Shown piece by piece: positions 44,457 to 53,903 of a DNA stretch of 64,000 bases. How positions within the stretch are numbered: the stretch's first letter is position 1; every line of letters starts with the position of its first letter. Both the position numbers and the translations under genes were made by a program. Below the pieces are notes generated by a model. It did no database searches, was not told the DNA's origin, and saw only the letters and a list, made by a program, of their open reading frames with translations. This DNA comes from Micavibrio sp. UBA6147 (GTDB lineage: Bacteria > Pseudomonadota > Alphaproteobacteria > Micavibrionales > UBA1664): NCBI GenBank assembly GCA_002423185.1, contig DIUX01000005.1, positions 4,541-68,540 of the forward strand, given 5' to 3'.

Positions 44457-45365
44457 ATGTCCGCACCAAACACCGTTAAACATTTTCTGGACCTGCCGGA
44501 CATTCCGGCACAGGCGTTAAAGGCTATCCTTCAAAACGCGCATGAATTAAAGGCGAATAAATTTGCCCCGCCGCAATTATTGAAGGGGCTGACCCTCGCT
44601 ATGATTTTCGACAAACGATCAACCCGCACGCGGATGAGTTTCGAAGTCGCGATGAAGCAAGTCGGCGGGCACACCGTGGTGATGAGCATGGGCGACATGC
44701 AAATCGGCGGCGCCGAAAGCGTCGAGGACACCGCCAAAGTCATGGCGCGGTTCGTCGACGCGGTGATGATCCGTATGGGCAACCACGATGTGCTTAAGGA
44801 ATTCGCGTCACACAGCTATGTCCCCGTGATTAACGGCCTGACGGATTGGTCGCATCCATGCCAGATTATGGCAGATTTGATGACGATTGAGGAAAAACTG
44901 GGCGGGGTGCAGGGCAAAAAAATCGCATGGATGGGCGATTATAACAATGTCGCGCGGACATTGGCGCAAGCCTCTAAAATCTGGGACTTCACATTTTATG
45001 TCGCGGCGCCGGAAAGCCTTCACCCCGCGGATGAGAGCTTTGAAAACTCAGTCGTGTTTACGGCCGACCCCGCCAAGGCCGCCCAAAATGCCGATGTCAT
45101 TGTCACGGATACATGGGTTTCGATGGGGCAAGAGGGCAAAAGCATCGACATGTTCGCCCCCTATCAAGTCAATGAAGCCCTGATGGCGCAGGCCAAGGAC
45201 AATGCGCTCTTCATGCATTGTATGCCGATCCACAGGGGCGAAGAAGTCACGGACGCCGTTTTAAATTCGCGCCACAGCGTCATCTATGACGAGGCGGAAA
45301 ACCGCCTCCATGCCCAAAAGGCGATTTTGGTCTGGTGCTTGGAGCATGCCGGCGTCAAAATTTAA
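44457..45365 (+). CDS. argF: Ornithine carbamoyltransferase
   Basis: Forms citrulline from ornithine and carbamoyl phosphate. The ATG at 44457 follows AAAGGGA. Carbamoyl-phosphate loop KRSTRTRMSFE, domain-link HPCQIMADLMTIEE, ornithine-side segment WVSMGQEG, and FMHCMPIHRGEEV with the catalytic Cys. 302 residues, standard. First gene of argF-argG-argH, which together carry ornithine to arginine. Confidence 0.95.
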   Translation: MSAPNTVKHFLDLPDIPAQALKAILQNAHELKANKFAPPQLLKGLTLAMIFDKRSTRTRMSFEVAMKQVGGHTVVMSMGDMQIGGAESVEDTAKVMARFVDAVMIRMGNHDVLKEFASHSYVPVINGLTDWSHPCQIMADLMTIEEKLGGVQGKKIAWMGDYNNVARTLAQASKIWDFTFYVAAPESLHPADESFENSVVFTADPAKAAQNADVIVTDTWVSMGQEGKSIDMFAPYQVNEALMAQAKDNALFMHCMPIHRGEEVTDAVLNSRHSVIYDEAENRLHAQKAILVWCLEHAGVKI

Positions 45366-45424
45366 AAAACACGATGATTCAGTCAATTATAGTCAATATT
45401 TATATCCAATAAGGAAAAACGAAG

Positions 45425-46666
45425 ATGAGCAAACAAAAAGTGGTTTTGGCCTATTCCGGCGGTCTTGATACATCGGTCATTTTGAAATGGCTGCTTGAAC
45501 AAGGCTATGACGTTGTGGCGTATCTTGCCGATGTCGGGCAAAAAGAAGACTTCTCGGCGGCGAAGGAAAAAGCCCTGAAAATCGGGGCGTCCAAAGTCTA
45601 TGTCGAGGATTTGAAAAAGGAATTTGTGACGGATTATATCTTCCCCGCCTTCTCCGCCAACGCGGTGTATGAGGGGCGTTACTTGCTCGGCACGTCATTG
45701 GCGCGCCCAATCATCGCCAAGCGGCAAATCGAGATTGCCGAAAAAGAAGGTGCCGCCTTTGTCGCCCATGGCGCAACCGGCAAGGGCAATGACCAAGTGC
45801 GGTTTGAGCTGGGCTATTATGCTTTGAAACCCGATATTCAAGTGATTGCCCCGTGGAAAATGCCGGAGTTTTTGAGTCAGTTCAAAGGCCGCCCCGACAT
45901 GCTCGCCTATGCCGACAAACATGGTATTCCGGTTACGGCAACGGTGAAAAAACCGTATTCCGAGGATGAAAACCTCCTCCATATCTCGCACGAGGCCGGA
46001 ATTTTGGAAGACCCCGCCGCGATTGCGGATGAAGACGTCTACTCCCGCACCTGCGCCGCCGAAACCGCGCCGGATGTGGCGGATGTGATCGTCCTGTCGT
46101 TCAAGAACGGCTTTCCGGTCAAGGTGGTGAACAAGGCGGATGGAACGGTTCAGGCCGAGCCGCTGGCGCTGTTTACCTATTTGAACGAAATGGGCGCGAA
46201 GCATGGAATCGGACGCCTTGACATGGTTGAAAACCGCTTTGTCGGGATTAAATCGCGCGGCGTGTATGAAACCCCGGGGGGCGAGATTTTGCTTCAGGCG
46301 CATAAAGACCTTGAAGGCCTGACGATGGACCGTGAAGTCATGCATATTCGCGATATGCTGTCGCTCAAGATGGCGGATTTGATTTATAACGGATTTTGGT
46401 TCAGCCCCGAAATGGCGTTCTTGCAACACGCCATGAAAAAGGCGCAGGAAAATGTCGAAGGCGATGTGACGGTGAAACTGTATAAAGGCAAAGCCTATCC
46501 CGTGGCGCGGTCTTCGGTGAAGTCGTTGTATAATCCGGCGCTGTCATCCATGGATGAGGAAGGCGGCTATAACCAGCAAGACGCCCAAGGCTTTATCCGC
46601 ATCAACGCCATCCGCCTCAAGGCCGGATACCAAAAAACGGCCGGTAAAATGGAGGATGCGGCATGA
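45425..46666 (+). CDS. argG: Argininosuccinate synthase
   Basis: Couples citrulline and aspartate using ATP. The N-terminal PP-loop AYSGGLDTSVI, AHGATGKGNDQVRFELGYYAL for ATP and citrulline binding, and the C-terminal PVARSSVKSLYNP segment are complete. 413 residues, normal. 59 bases after argF; its stop overlaps the argH start by four bases. Confidence 0.97.
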   Translation: MSKQKVVLAYSGGLDTSVILKWLLEQGYDVVAYLADVGQKEDFSAAKEKALKIGASKVYVEDLKKEFVTDYIFPAFSANAVYEGRYLLGTSLARPIIAKRQIEIAEKEGAAFVAHGATGKGNDQVRFELGYYALKPDIQVIAPWKMPEFLSQFKGRPDMLAYADKHGIPVTATVKKPYSEDENLLHISHEAGILEDPAAIADEDVYSRTCAAETAPDVADVIVLSFKNGFPVKVVNKADGTVQAEPLALFTYLNEMGAKHGIGRLDMVENRFVGIKSRGVYETPGGEILLQAHKDLEGLTMDREVMHIRDMLSLKMADLIYNGFWFSPEMAFLQHAMKKAQENVEGDVTVKLYKGKAYPVARSSVKSLYNPALSSMDEEGGYNQQDAQGFIRINAIRLKAGYQKTAGKMEDAA

Positions 46667-48030
46667 GCAAAGACCAAAAGAGCGCCCCCAAAGACACACA
46701 AACTGATGCTCCAAGTCATGTCATGTGGGGCGGGCGGTTCGAGGGCGCGCCGGATGATATTATGGTGCAGATCAACGCCTCCATTGACGTTGATAAACGC
46801 CTGTATCGTCAGGATATTCAAGGATCAATCGCCCATGCGCAGATGCTCGGCGCGTGCGGAATTTTGACGGAAGGCGAGGTGCGGCAAATCCTTGACGGGT
46901 TGTTGCGCGTACAGGCGGAAATCGAAAGCGGCGCGTTTCACTTCCAAACAGCGCTGGAGGATATTCACATGAATATCGAGGCGCGGTTGAAGGAATTGAT
47001 CGGCGATGTTGCCGGAAAGCTCCACACCGCCCGATCCCGCAACGATCAAGTCGCAACAGATTTCCGCCTGTGGATGAAGGAGGCACTGGCGATGCTGGCG
47101 CAAGAAATCGAGCGGTTTGAAGGCGTTTTGACCGCCAAGGCCGTTTCACATCAAAACACGATCATGCCGGGCTTTACGCATTTGCAAATCGCACAGCCCG
47201 TGACATTGAGCCTGCATCTTGGGGCATGGGCGGCGATGGTGGGGCGGGATCAATCGCGTTTTATGGATTGCCTCAACCGATTGGATGAATCCCCGCTCGG
47301 AGCATGCGCGCTGGCGGGAACGTCATTTCCGATTGATCGGGCGATGACGGCAAAATCGCTTGGGTTCCGGCAACCCGTTGCCAACACGATGGATGCCGTT
47401 GCGGCGCGCGACTTTGTGCTGGAATTTCTCTCCGCCGCAGCGATTTGCGCGGTGCATTTATCGCGCTTTGCGGAGGAACTGATCCTGTGGTCAACCGCGC
47501 AATTCGGCTATATCCGACTGGATGACAGCTTCACAACCGGAAGTTCGATCATGCCGCAAAAGAAAAACCCCGATGCGGCGGAGCTGGTGCGCGGCAAGAG
47601 CGGCAAGATGATCGGCATTTTGGTACAGATGTTGACGGTTATGAAAGCACTGCCTTTGACCTATAACAAGGATATGCAAGACGATAAGGAAGCGGTTTTC
47701 GCCGCCTTTGACACGTTGATGCTGTGCCTAAAAGCCATGAGCGGAATGGTTGAAGGGATGCAGGTTCATGAGGCGCAGATGCGCCGCGACGCCGAAAACG
47801 GGTTTTCAACGGCAACCGATTTGGCCGATTGGTTGGTGAAGGAACTCAACCTGCCGTTTCGTCAGGCGCATCATGTGACGGGGCGGATTGTGAAACTCGC
47901 CGAGGTCAAGGGATGCCGCCTTGATGAATTGGCGCTTGCGGATATGCAATCCATCGAGGCGAGCATAACCCAAGACGTGTTCAAGGTTTTGAATGTTGAA
48001 TCGGCGGTCAAGGCACGGCAATCGAAATAA
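46663..48030 (+). CDS. argH: Argininosuccinate lyase
   Basis: Cleaves argininosuccinate to arginine and fumarate. MWGGRFEGAPDD at the N-terminus, TARSRNDQVATDFRLW and HTAR region, and the superfamily signature GSSIMPQKKNPDAAEL with the catalytic Ser. 455 residues. The ATG overlaps argG, so translation is coupled. An intrinsic terminator follows 50 bases beyond the stop. Confidence 0.97.
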   Translation: MSKDQKSAPKDTQTDAPSHVMWGGRFEGAPDDIMVQINASIDVDKRLYRQDIQGSIAHAQMLGACGILTEGEVRQILDGLLRVQAEIESGAFHFQTALEDIHMNIEARLKELIGDVAGKLHTARSRNDQVATDFRLWMKEALAMLAQEIERFEGVLTAKAVSHQNTIMPGFTHLQIAQPVTLSLHLGAWAAMVGRDQSRFMDCLNRLDESPLGACALAGTSFPIDRAMTAKSLGFRQPVANTMDAVAARDFVLEFLSAAAICAVHLSRFAEELILWSTAQFGYIRLDDSFTTGSSIMPQKKNPDAAELVRGKSGKMIGILVQMLTVMKALPLTYNKDMQDDKEAVFAAFDTLMLCLKAMSGMVEGMQVHEAQMRRDAENGFSTATDLADWLVKELNLPFRQAHHVTGRIVKLAEVKGCRLDELALADMQSIEASITQDVFKVLNVESAVKARQSK

Positions 48031-48081
48031 GCGGAGATGGAGCCGCAGATGAGGCCGGAGATGAGGCAGGAGATAGGAATT

Positions 48082-48101
48082 GCCGTTTTACGGCTTTTTT
48101 T
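48082..48101 (+). terminator. Intrinsic terminator of the arg operon
   Basis: GCCGT-TTT-ACGGC is followed by seven T. It ends the argF-argG-argH transcript. The stretch just before it (48036-48076) is a purine-rich near-repeat of GAGATG units without a recognised role. Confidence 0.8.
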
Positions 48102-48152
48102 CTGTACCCACTGCATTTTTGCGGGTAAAATATTTTCATAAAGGAAAAAACA

Positions 48153-48884
48153 ATGCCCGACCAACCGCGCCATCCGTATAATGTCTATGCCGCCAATGGC
48201 AAGGATATGGTCGTCTTGCTGCATGGCATCGGCCATAATGCGCTGGATATGATGTTTTTGGAACTGGTTCTAAAACGCAAGGGCTATGCGACATTAAACC
48301 TGACCTACCCCTCCACAAAACACGGCATTCATGATCTGGCATCATGGCTGAATGACAAGCTGGCGGAGCAGGCCGTGTGGGACAAGCACGGGCGTGTCCA
48401 TTTTGTCGGGCATTCCATGGGTGGCTTGGTCATCGGGGCGTATCTGGATGCGTTTCAATGCGATGTGATGAAAAAGAAAATCGGCCGCGTGGTGATGCAA
48501 GGAACCCCGCATGGCGGCAGTGAAGTCGCCGACTTCCTGCGCGATAACCCTATCTACAGACGCGCCTTCGGCCCCGCTGGGCAAGAATTAACGACCGCGG
48601 AACGAAGCCATAAAAAGATCAAACCATGGTATGAGCTAGGCATCGTTGCGGGAACCAGAAACTGGCTCTACCCGCTCGGTCAATTCTGCATCAAGTCAGA
48701 CAATGATGGATGCGTCAGTGTCGACAGCACCAAACTGGAGGGCATGAAAGACCACGTCATTGTTCCCGTCATGCACGGCACATTGGTGTGGAGCCCGCTC
48801 GTCCACAAACAAACCGACCATTTCCTGAAACACGGAAAATTCATGCCCGCTCCGTCCCGCGCCTCAAAGCCGAACCCGCGCTGA
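48153..48884 (+). CDS. Alpha/beta hydrolase, lipase/PGAP1-like
   Basis: 243 residues, AAAGGAAA before the ATG. Oxyanion strand VVLLHGIGHNALDM, nucleophile elbow VGHSMGGLVIGAYL, then RVVMQGTPHGGSEVAD, a hallmark of triglyceride-lipase-like hydrolases, and a late acid/His pair (DGCVSVDS; MKDHVIVPVMHGTLVWSP). No signal peptide. The substrate is unknown; it resembles a compact version of the hydrolase at 4513-5526. Confidence 0.8.
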   Translation: MPDQPRHPYNVYAANGKDMVVLLHGIGHNALDMMFLELVLKRKGYATLNLTYPSTKHGIHDLASWLNDKLAEQAVWDKHGRVHFVGHSMGGLVIGAYLDAFQCDVMKKKIGRVVMQGTPHGGSEVADFLRDNPIYRRAFGPAGQELTTAERSHKKIKPWYELGIVAGTRNWLYPLGQFCIKSDNDGCVSVDSTKLEGMKDHVIVPVMHGTLVWSPLVHKQTDHFLKHGKFMPAPSRASKPNPR

Positions 48885-48970
48885 TTGACGATATGCCGTA
48901 AAAATACTATGATGCGCGTGAGTTTTTAAGCGTTTTACTGATCCCCTTCACATACAAAGAAAGTAAAGAA

Positions 48971-49351
48971 ATGTCCCGTATTTTTGCCGTGTTGCTCAGT
49001 GCCGTTGTTTTGTTTTCCTCCTCCGTTGTTTTTGCTCAGGAATTTAACTCCCAAGAGTTCAAGAACATGAGCGCCGAAGAAAAAAAGGCGTTTTTCGAGA
49101 ATATGACCCCCGAACAAAAAGAAGCGCTCAAAGCCAAGAGAGCGGAATATAGCGCCATGTCTCCAGAAGAAAAAAGAGCCCAAATGCAGGAAAAATGGAA
49201 CGCGATGTCCGAAGAAGAAAAGGCTGCCAAAAAAGCCAAAATGAAAGAGCGCTATGAGTCAATGTCTGAAGAAGACAAAGCCGCAATGAAAGAAAAAATG
49301 AAAAACCGTCGCGGCGGTAAAAGAAACGGCGGCAACGCGAATTTTAACTAA
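48971..49351 (+). CDS. Secreted protein of MS.EEK repeats
   Basis: A signal peptide (MSRIFAVLLSAVVLFSSSVVFA, probably cut after VFA-Q) precedes a mature 100-residue, highly charged, helical region built from five repeats of 13-19 residues beginning M(S/T).E.K: MSAEEK, MTPEQK, MSPEEK, MSEEEK, MSEEDK. The C-terminus is basic (RRGGKRNGG). It resembles DUF3106-like or coiled-coil periplasmic proteins; exact function unknown. Repeat lengths fit a single long helix. Confidence 0.65.
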   Translation: MSRIFAVLLSAVVLFSSSVVFAQEFNSQEFKNMSAEEKKAFFENMTPEQKEALKAKRAEYSAMSPEEKRAQMQEKWNAMSEEEKAAKKAKMKERYESMSEEDKAAMKEKMKNRRGGKRNGGNANFN

Positions 49352-49390
49352 GAATCCGCACCGATTGAGCCGGATTTTTTGAAGATAACA

Positions 49391-49423
49391 AAGCGCCCTG
49401 CCTGAAAAAAGCGGGGCGCTTTT
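49391..49423 (+). terminator. Intrinsic terminator after the repeat protein
   Basis: AAGCGCCC pairs with GGGCGCTT around a 15-base A-rich loop, with three further T. It would end the preceding plus-strand gene. A second weaker hairpin (ATCCG/CGGAT with six T) lies just before it, at 49352-49381. Confidence 0.7.
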
Positions 49424-49492
49424 GCGTACTATATCAAGAAAAAAGGGCTTGAGGGGAGGAGGATAGGAGATTTTAAAGAGATCTTGGTAATC

Positions 49493-50587
49493 TCAGCCCA
49501 TCCAGCCTGCTTTGATTGCGACCAAGACCCCACCCGCCATCACCGCCCACAAGGCAACGCCCTGCAAAAGAGCGGTAAACCCAACGGCTTTGAGCGTTGC
49601 ACGGGTCATGCCCGCCCCGATAAGAAATAGGCAAAATACAAGCAATTGCCGCGCTCCCGCCGCGACCATTTGTCCGGCGTCACGCAGCGCCGGCATATAG
49701 GTGACGAAGGCCGCCATGCCGATAAAACCGAGAATAAACCATGGATATTTGCGCTTGGCCTTTTTGGTGGTGCCTGCAATGCCAGAGGGAGTGGCGCCCG
49801 AGGGAATAGTATCCGTGCGCGTGTCGGTGCCATCTTGCACCTTCATCGTGTAAAAATATTGAACCGCGAACACCAGCGGCACAATCCATAGCGCCCGCGC
49901 CAGCTTAACGGTCGTTGCCGTTTCTAGGGCTTCCGTTCCGAATTGCATAGCGGCACCAACGACCGAACTTGTGTCATGGATGGCAATCGCGACCCACAGG
50001 CCGAATTGATACTGGGTCAAATCCAACATGCGCCCGATCCACGGAAACAAAAACAACGCCACGGCGTTCAAAATAAAAACAACGGCCAAGGCAATCGAGA
50101 TGGCGGCGGGGCGGGCGTTGATGACGGGGGCGATGGCGGCGATGGCACTGCCGCCGCAAATCGCCGTGCCAACGGTGATGAGCAAGGACGCTTCGCGGTC
50201 GGTCTTGAGCAACCGCCCGATCAAAAGCCCCGCCCCGATGCACGCGGCGATACTGATGGTGGTATAGCCGATCCCCGCCATACCGGCTTGGATAACGGTC
50301 TCAAGATTCATCCCCGCGCCAAGCCCGATAATACTGTAGGCCATAATCCTTGACGTATAGTGACTCGTCAAGGCGGCATAGGCGTTCCCGACCATCAGAG
50401 CCATAACAACCCCCATCATCAAAGCCATCCACGCCGCGATGAAGGGAAAGAAACACAACAGCGCAAGCGCCGGCATGATCCATACGCTGATCGGGTGGTG
50501 AGGGGGGATGCCTTTGTTTTCTGGGGGCGCAAGCGATGCGGACTGGGCGGTGTTGTGCGGGGAATTGGCGTTCTGTGTCATGTGCAT
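49493..50587 (-). CDS. YeiH/UPF0324-family putative sulfate (or other anion) exporter
   Basis: 364 residues with about ten membrane helices. Family features: SHYTSRIMAYSIIGLGAGMNL, GLLIGRLLKTDREASLLITVGTAICGGSAIAA, and IAIHDTSSVVGAAMQFG, the last including the His-Asp-Thr-Ser-Ser segment typical of the family. The first 35 residues are a polar extension. The family is proposed to export sulfate or related anions; the substrate is unproven. The start is uncertain: Met 1 or Met 3, no Shine-Dalgarno. Confidence 0.82.
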   Translation of the reverse strand: MHMTQNANSPHNTAQSASLAPPENKGIPPHHPISVWIMPALALLCFFPFIAAWMALMMGVVMALMVGNAYAALTSHYTSRIMAYSIIGLGAGMNLETVIQAGMAGIGYTTISIAACIGAGLLIGRLLKTDREASLLITVGTAICGGSAIAAIAPVINARPAAISIALAVVFILNAVALFLFPWIGRMLDLTQYQFGLWVAIAIHDTSSVVGAAMQFGTEALETATTVKLARALWIVPLVFAVQYFYTMKVQDGTDTRTDTIPSGATPSGIAGTTKKAKRKYPWFILGFIGMAAFVTYMPALRDAGQMVAAGARQLLVFCLFLIGAGMTRATLKAVGFTALLQGVALWAVMAGGVLVAIKAGWMG

Positions 50588-50683
50588 TGCCGGATATAAT
50601 AAGGTGACAGGCCGCCCTCAAGGGCGACCTTACGATGTGACTGGCCTATGACAGACCATAAGGTAGAATCATAACCCGCGCGG

Positions 50684-52132
50684 CTAGGCCGAGGCCAGAA
50701 TATTTTTGAATTGCCACGGGTCGGATTCGTCGATGTCTTCTTTGAACAACGCCCAACGGTTGTTGAGTGGCGTCCAATTGGTGTAATGACCTTCGACAGG
50801 GCCGAGGTAAGGCTTTTGAATCTCGAGGCATCGCGCGTGATCCATTTCGTCGGTTTCAACGATTCCGGATTCGGGGTTTTCAAGCGCCCACACCATCCCC
50901 GCCAAAACGGCGGATGTAACCTGAAGCCCCGTTGCGTTTTGGAACGGCACAAGCTCGCGCGTTTCCTCAATCGACAGGCGTGACCCATACCAATAGGCGT
51001 TTTTCGCATGGCCGAATAACAACACGCCAAGCTCATCCACACCGCCATCGACAATTTCATTTTCGTCGAGAATTTTGTGGGTGGCTTGGATTTTGCCGCT
51101 CCCGAAGGTTTCGTGGAGCGACAACACCGCATGGTCACAGGGGTGATAGGCATAGTGACATGTCGGGCGGTATTCGGGGGTCAAACCCTTGCCAACGGTA
51201 TAATAATCGGCAATCGAGATGGCCTCGTTATGAGTAACGAGAAACCCATATTGCGCCCCTGCTGTCGGGCACCATGTGTGGACACGGGTAATCGCGCCGG
51301 GTTGGTCAAGGTAAATGGCGGCTTGGCAACCATCGGGGCTGTCTTGCGTATGGGCGTTGTCCGGCATCCATTTTTCGTGGCTGCCCCAGCCAAGCTCGGC
51401 GGGCTGAAACCCTTCGGACAAAAACCCTTCGACCGACCATGTATTGACGAATGTGCCGACAGGCTTGGGCGCGCGGGCGCGCTGTGTGTCACGTTCGGCA
51501 ATGTGGATGCCTTTGATGCCAAGGCTTTGCATCAGCTTCGCCCAGCCTTCACGGTTTTGCGGCGTGGTGGCGTCATGCCCTGTATCGGCGGCGATGGTTA
51601 GGAGGGCTTCCTTCACAAACCACGACACCATGCCGGGGTTGGCGCCGCAACAGGACACAGCCGTCGGGCCACCGGGATTGGCGTATTTTTCTTTGCGAAC
51701 AGTTTCGCGCAGGGCGTAATTCGTGCGAGCGGCGTTGCCGCCTTCGGTTTTAAAGTAAAATCCGGGCCAAGGCTCAACGACTGTGTCGATATACAACGCA
51801 CCGATGGTGCGGCACAGTTTCATGATGTCGAGCGAGCCGGTATCAACCGATAAATTGACGCAAAACCCTTGTCCGCCGCCGGCGGTCAGGTGCGTTCCGA
51901 GAATCTCTTGATAATTATCTTTGGTGATGGATTGGTGAATAAACGTGATGCCGCGTTGCTTGAGGAAGTTGGCGTAAGTGTCTTCAGGGTCGATAACAAT
52001 AATGCGGCTGTGGTCGTATTCGAAGTGGCGTTCGATCAGCGGCAACATCCCGCGCCCGATTGAACCAAAGCCGATCATGACAATTGGGCCGCTAATGCGG
52101 CCATATACCGGATAGTGCGTCGTCATCTCCAT
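50684..52132 (-). CDS. hss: Homospermidine synthase
   Basis: Makes the polyamine sym-homospermidine from putrescine units with NAD+ as a hydride carrier. 482 residues, typical of the bacterial form: VMIGFGSIGRGMLPLI (dinucleotide-binding loop), DTVVEPWPGFY, SCCGANPGMVSWFVKEAL, WGSHEKWMP, and TCHYAYHPCDHA. An ATG two codons downstream (52126) has GGAG immediately before it and could be the start instead. The 100-base gap to the YeiH-like gene suggests separate or loosely linked expression. Confidence 0.92.
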   Translation of the reverse strand: MEMTTHYPVYGRISGPIVMIGFGSIGRGMLPLIERHFEYDHSRIIVIDPEDTYANFLKQRGITFIHQSITKDNYQEILGTHLTAGGGQGFCVNLSVDTGSLDIMKLCRTIGALYIDTVVEPWPGFYFKTEGGNAARTNYALRETVRKEKYANPGGPTAVSCCGANPGMVSWFVKEALLTIAADTGHDATTPQNREGWAKLMQSLGIKGIHIAERDTQRARAPKPVGTFVNTWSVEGFLSEGFQPAELGWGSHEKWMPDNAHTQDSPDGCQAAIYLDQPGAITRVHTWCPTAGAQYGFLVTHNEAISIADYYTVGKGLTPEYRPTCHYAYHPCDHAVLSLHETFGSGKIQATHKILDENEIVDGGVDELGVLLFGHAKNAYWYGSRLSIEETRELVPFQNATGLQVTSAVLAGMVWALENPESGIVETDEMDHARCLEIQKPYLGPVEGHYTNWTPLNNRWALFKEDIDESDPWQFKNILASA

Positions 52133-52263
52133 GTATCCTTATTTGGGGGTTGAACGATAGGTAGCGGAGCATGCTCACAAACCCCAAAAGAATACAAACT
52201 ATTTTTGGCATAAGCCCGCCGGCAAAGAGCGGGCGGGCTTATGCCGATATTTCGCGTCGGACT

Positions 52264-52653
52264 CTAACCGATCAATCGCACCGCGATAAACGCGAAGAAA
52301 AAGCCGATGAGATAGATCACAACCGACACGCCATAGATCACCACACTGACCCGCCGAAGCCGCGCACAGGCCTTGGCCTTGGCAGGGTCGGCGGGGCAAG
52401 GGGCATGACGCCCGCGCCATTGCATGACCCCCGCAAAAACCAGCATCAGTGCGGCAAAGCCAAACACCCATGCTTTGTATTGCGAGAGCCACACAAGTTG
52501 CGGCACGTTGGACACAACCCCCGCCAAAACCGCCCCCGCGCCGATCGTCACCAAAAGAGCGGGCAAGGCACAGCATATAAGCGTCCCCGCACTGGTGAAC
52601 AGGCTGAGGGCAGGGAGCCACACGGACGCGCCTTGCGCCGTGTCATTACTCAT
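52264..52653 (-). CDS. MerT-like small membrane protein
   Basis: 129 residues with three or four hydrophobic segments. A Cys pair in the first helix (SAGTLICCALPALLVTIGAG) is the arrangement of MerT/MerC-type metal-transport proteins, and a later pair (APCPADPAKAKAC) lies in the loop before the last helix. The start at 52653 overlaps the HMA gene by 8 bases, so the two are coupled, like merP-merT. Mercury specificity is not shown; copper or zinc are equally possible. Confidence 0.65.
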   Translation of the reverse strand: MSNDTAQGASVWLPALSLFTSAGTLICCALPALLVTIGAGAVLAGVVSNVPQLVWLSQYKAWVFGFAALMLVFAGVMQWRGRHAPCPADPAKAKACARLRRVSVVIYGVSVVIYLIGFFFAFIAVRLIG

Positions 52654-53134
52654 GGCTGCCCTCATGCACGTGGTCGCCTTCATGGCTGTGACCGTCACTG
52701 TGGCCATCGCTGTGATCCATGCTGTGGTCTTGACCTGCGTCATTGGTCGTGCGGTCGAGGCCATCGCCGACTTGTAAGTCACCGCTTCCGGCTTGGGCGC
52801 TGCGTGTGATGGACACAACGCTATAACCCGCATCGGTAATCAGTTTGGTGACCGTTTCATCGTCAATGGAGCCGCCTTGATCCCCAGAGGGCTTCCCAGA
52901 TGATTTCATGGTGATGGTGATGAGCTTGGAGTCAAGATCAACCGAAATGGCGGCAACATCGCCGCGTTTCATGAAGACTTTTTCAAGCGAACGGGCGCAA
53001 AAATCACAGATCAGGCCATTGGCCTCCACGGTGATTATTTCTGCGGCAGGCGCGCCCGTATCGGCATGAACGTTCATAACGGGCAGACCCATAAAAGCCA
53101 AAAATACGGCGAAAGAGAGAATAAATTTTTTCAT
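52646..53134 (-). CDS. Exported HMA-domain metal-binding protein with a His-rich tail
   Basis: Start at 53134 with AAAGGA upstream. Signal peptide (KKFILSFAVFLAFMGLPVMNVHA), then an HMA fold in residues 35-110 with the metal motif GLICDFCARSLEK (C..C), and after a short linker a tail of about 30 residues containing at least eight His in repeats of the type H(S/E)DGHS. The HMA core binds a soft metal; the tail suggests additional zinc, nickel or copper capture. Periplasmic. Second-last gene of the four-gene cluster. Confidence 0.82.
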   Translation of the reverse strand: MKKFILSFAVFLAFMGLPVMNVHADTGAPAAEIITVEANGLICDFCARSLEKVFMKRGDVAAISVDLDSKLITITMKSSGKPSGDQGGSIDDETVTKLITDAGYSVVSITRSAQAGSGDLQVGDGLDRTTNDAGQDHSMDHSDGHSDGHSHEGDHVHEGSHE

Positions 53135-53170
53135 GATAAAATCCTTTGTAAACAATGAGTTTGAGTGTGT

Positions 53171-53833
53171 TTAGTAGCGATAGACCAAGTTAAACATGAC
53201 ATCGCCATGGTTTGATAATCCGGTCTCGACAAGGGTGTTGCCCTTGAACAGGCGCACCATCGGCGTCACGGTGACATTATCTTCGCTTTCGGGGGTGTGT
53301 TCGACCTCCAGCATCAACCATGTATGCAAATCGCCGTAATCCCCGATATAGGGGGCGATGCCGACACGGCCGGATTGTTGGAAGTCACGCCGGATATCTC
53401 CGGCCTCTGTGACGCGGTTTTCATAGGAAACAAAATAGCGTCGATCCTCCCAATCCGCGGCAAGGCCGGTGAACAGGGCGGGTTCGGTTTTGTTTTCGAA
53501 ATCGCCGTAATCGCTGAGCGCAACGCCGGCACCGGATTTAAGATAGAGATTGCCTTGTGAGTCCGGATTATTCCACCGTTTCAAAAGGTTGTTCATCTGT
53601 AAGGCATGGATTTGGTGGTCTTCACCGCGCCAATACTCCGCCTTATACCCCCAAGACGTAAACGCAGTGGGCGAATAATGCAGATGCATGGTGTGGGCGC
53701 TTCCGCTGTTCATACTCATCATCGTCCAACCACCCGCGTATGATACGGGGCGCGCGGACGCGGTGGGCATGGTAACGGCCAAAACCATCAGCATGATAAA
53801 TGCCGCGGTCAAATATAGGTGAAACCCTTTCAT
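53171..53833 (-). CDS. Exported beta-rich protein, possibly an outer-membrane protein
   Basis: The ATG at 53833 is chosen because AAGGAG lies eight bases upstream; the GTG at 53842 is too close to it. After a hydrophobic signal (LYLTAAFIMLMVLAVTMPTASA) the sequence alternates polar and hydrophobic residues in strand-like pattern and ends in aromatic YRY, typical of a beta-barrel terminus. Repeated His/Met clusters (TMMSMNSGSAHTMHLHY) could bind metal. The family is unknown to me; position in the cluster suggests a metal role. Confidence 0.65.
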   Translation of the reverse strand: MKGFHLYLTAAFIMLMVLAVTMPTASARPVSYAGGWTMMSMNSGSAHTMHLHYSPTAFTSWGYKAEYWRGEDHQIHALQMNNLLKRWNNPDSQGNLYLKSGAGVALSDYGDFENKTEPALFTGLAADWEDRRYFVSYENRVTEAGDIRRDFQQSGRVGIAPYIGDYGDLHTWLMLEVEHTPESEDNVTVTPMVRLFKGNTLVETGLSNHGDVMFNLVYRY

Positions 53834-53903
53834 GGTGTTCACTCCTTTATGTCATAAGATTCAAGCTACGCATGGCTTTGAAAATCCATACGTTAAACTG
53901 TGT

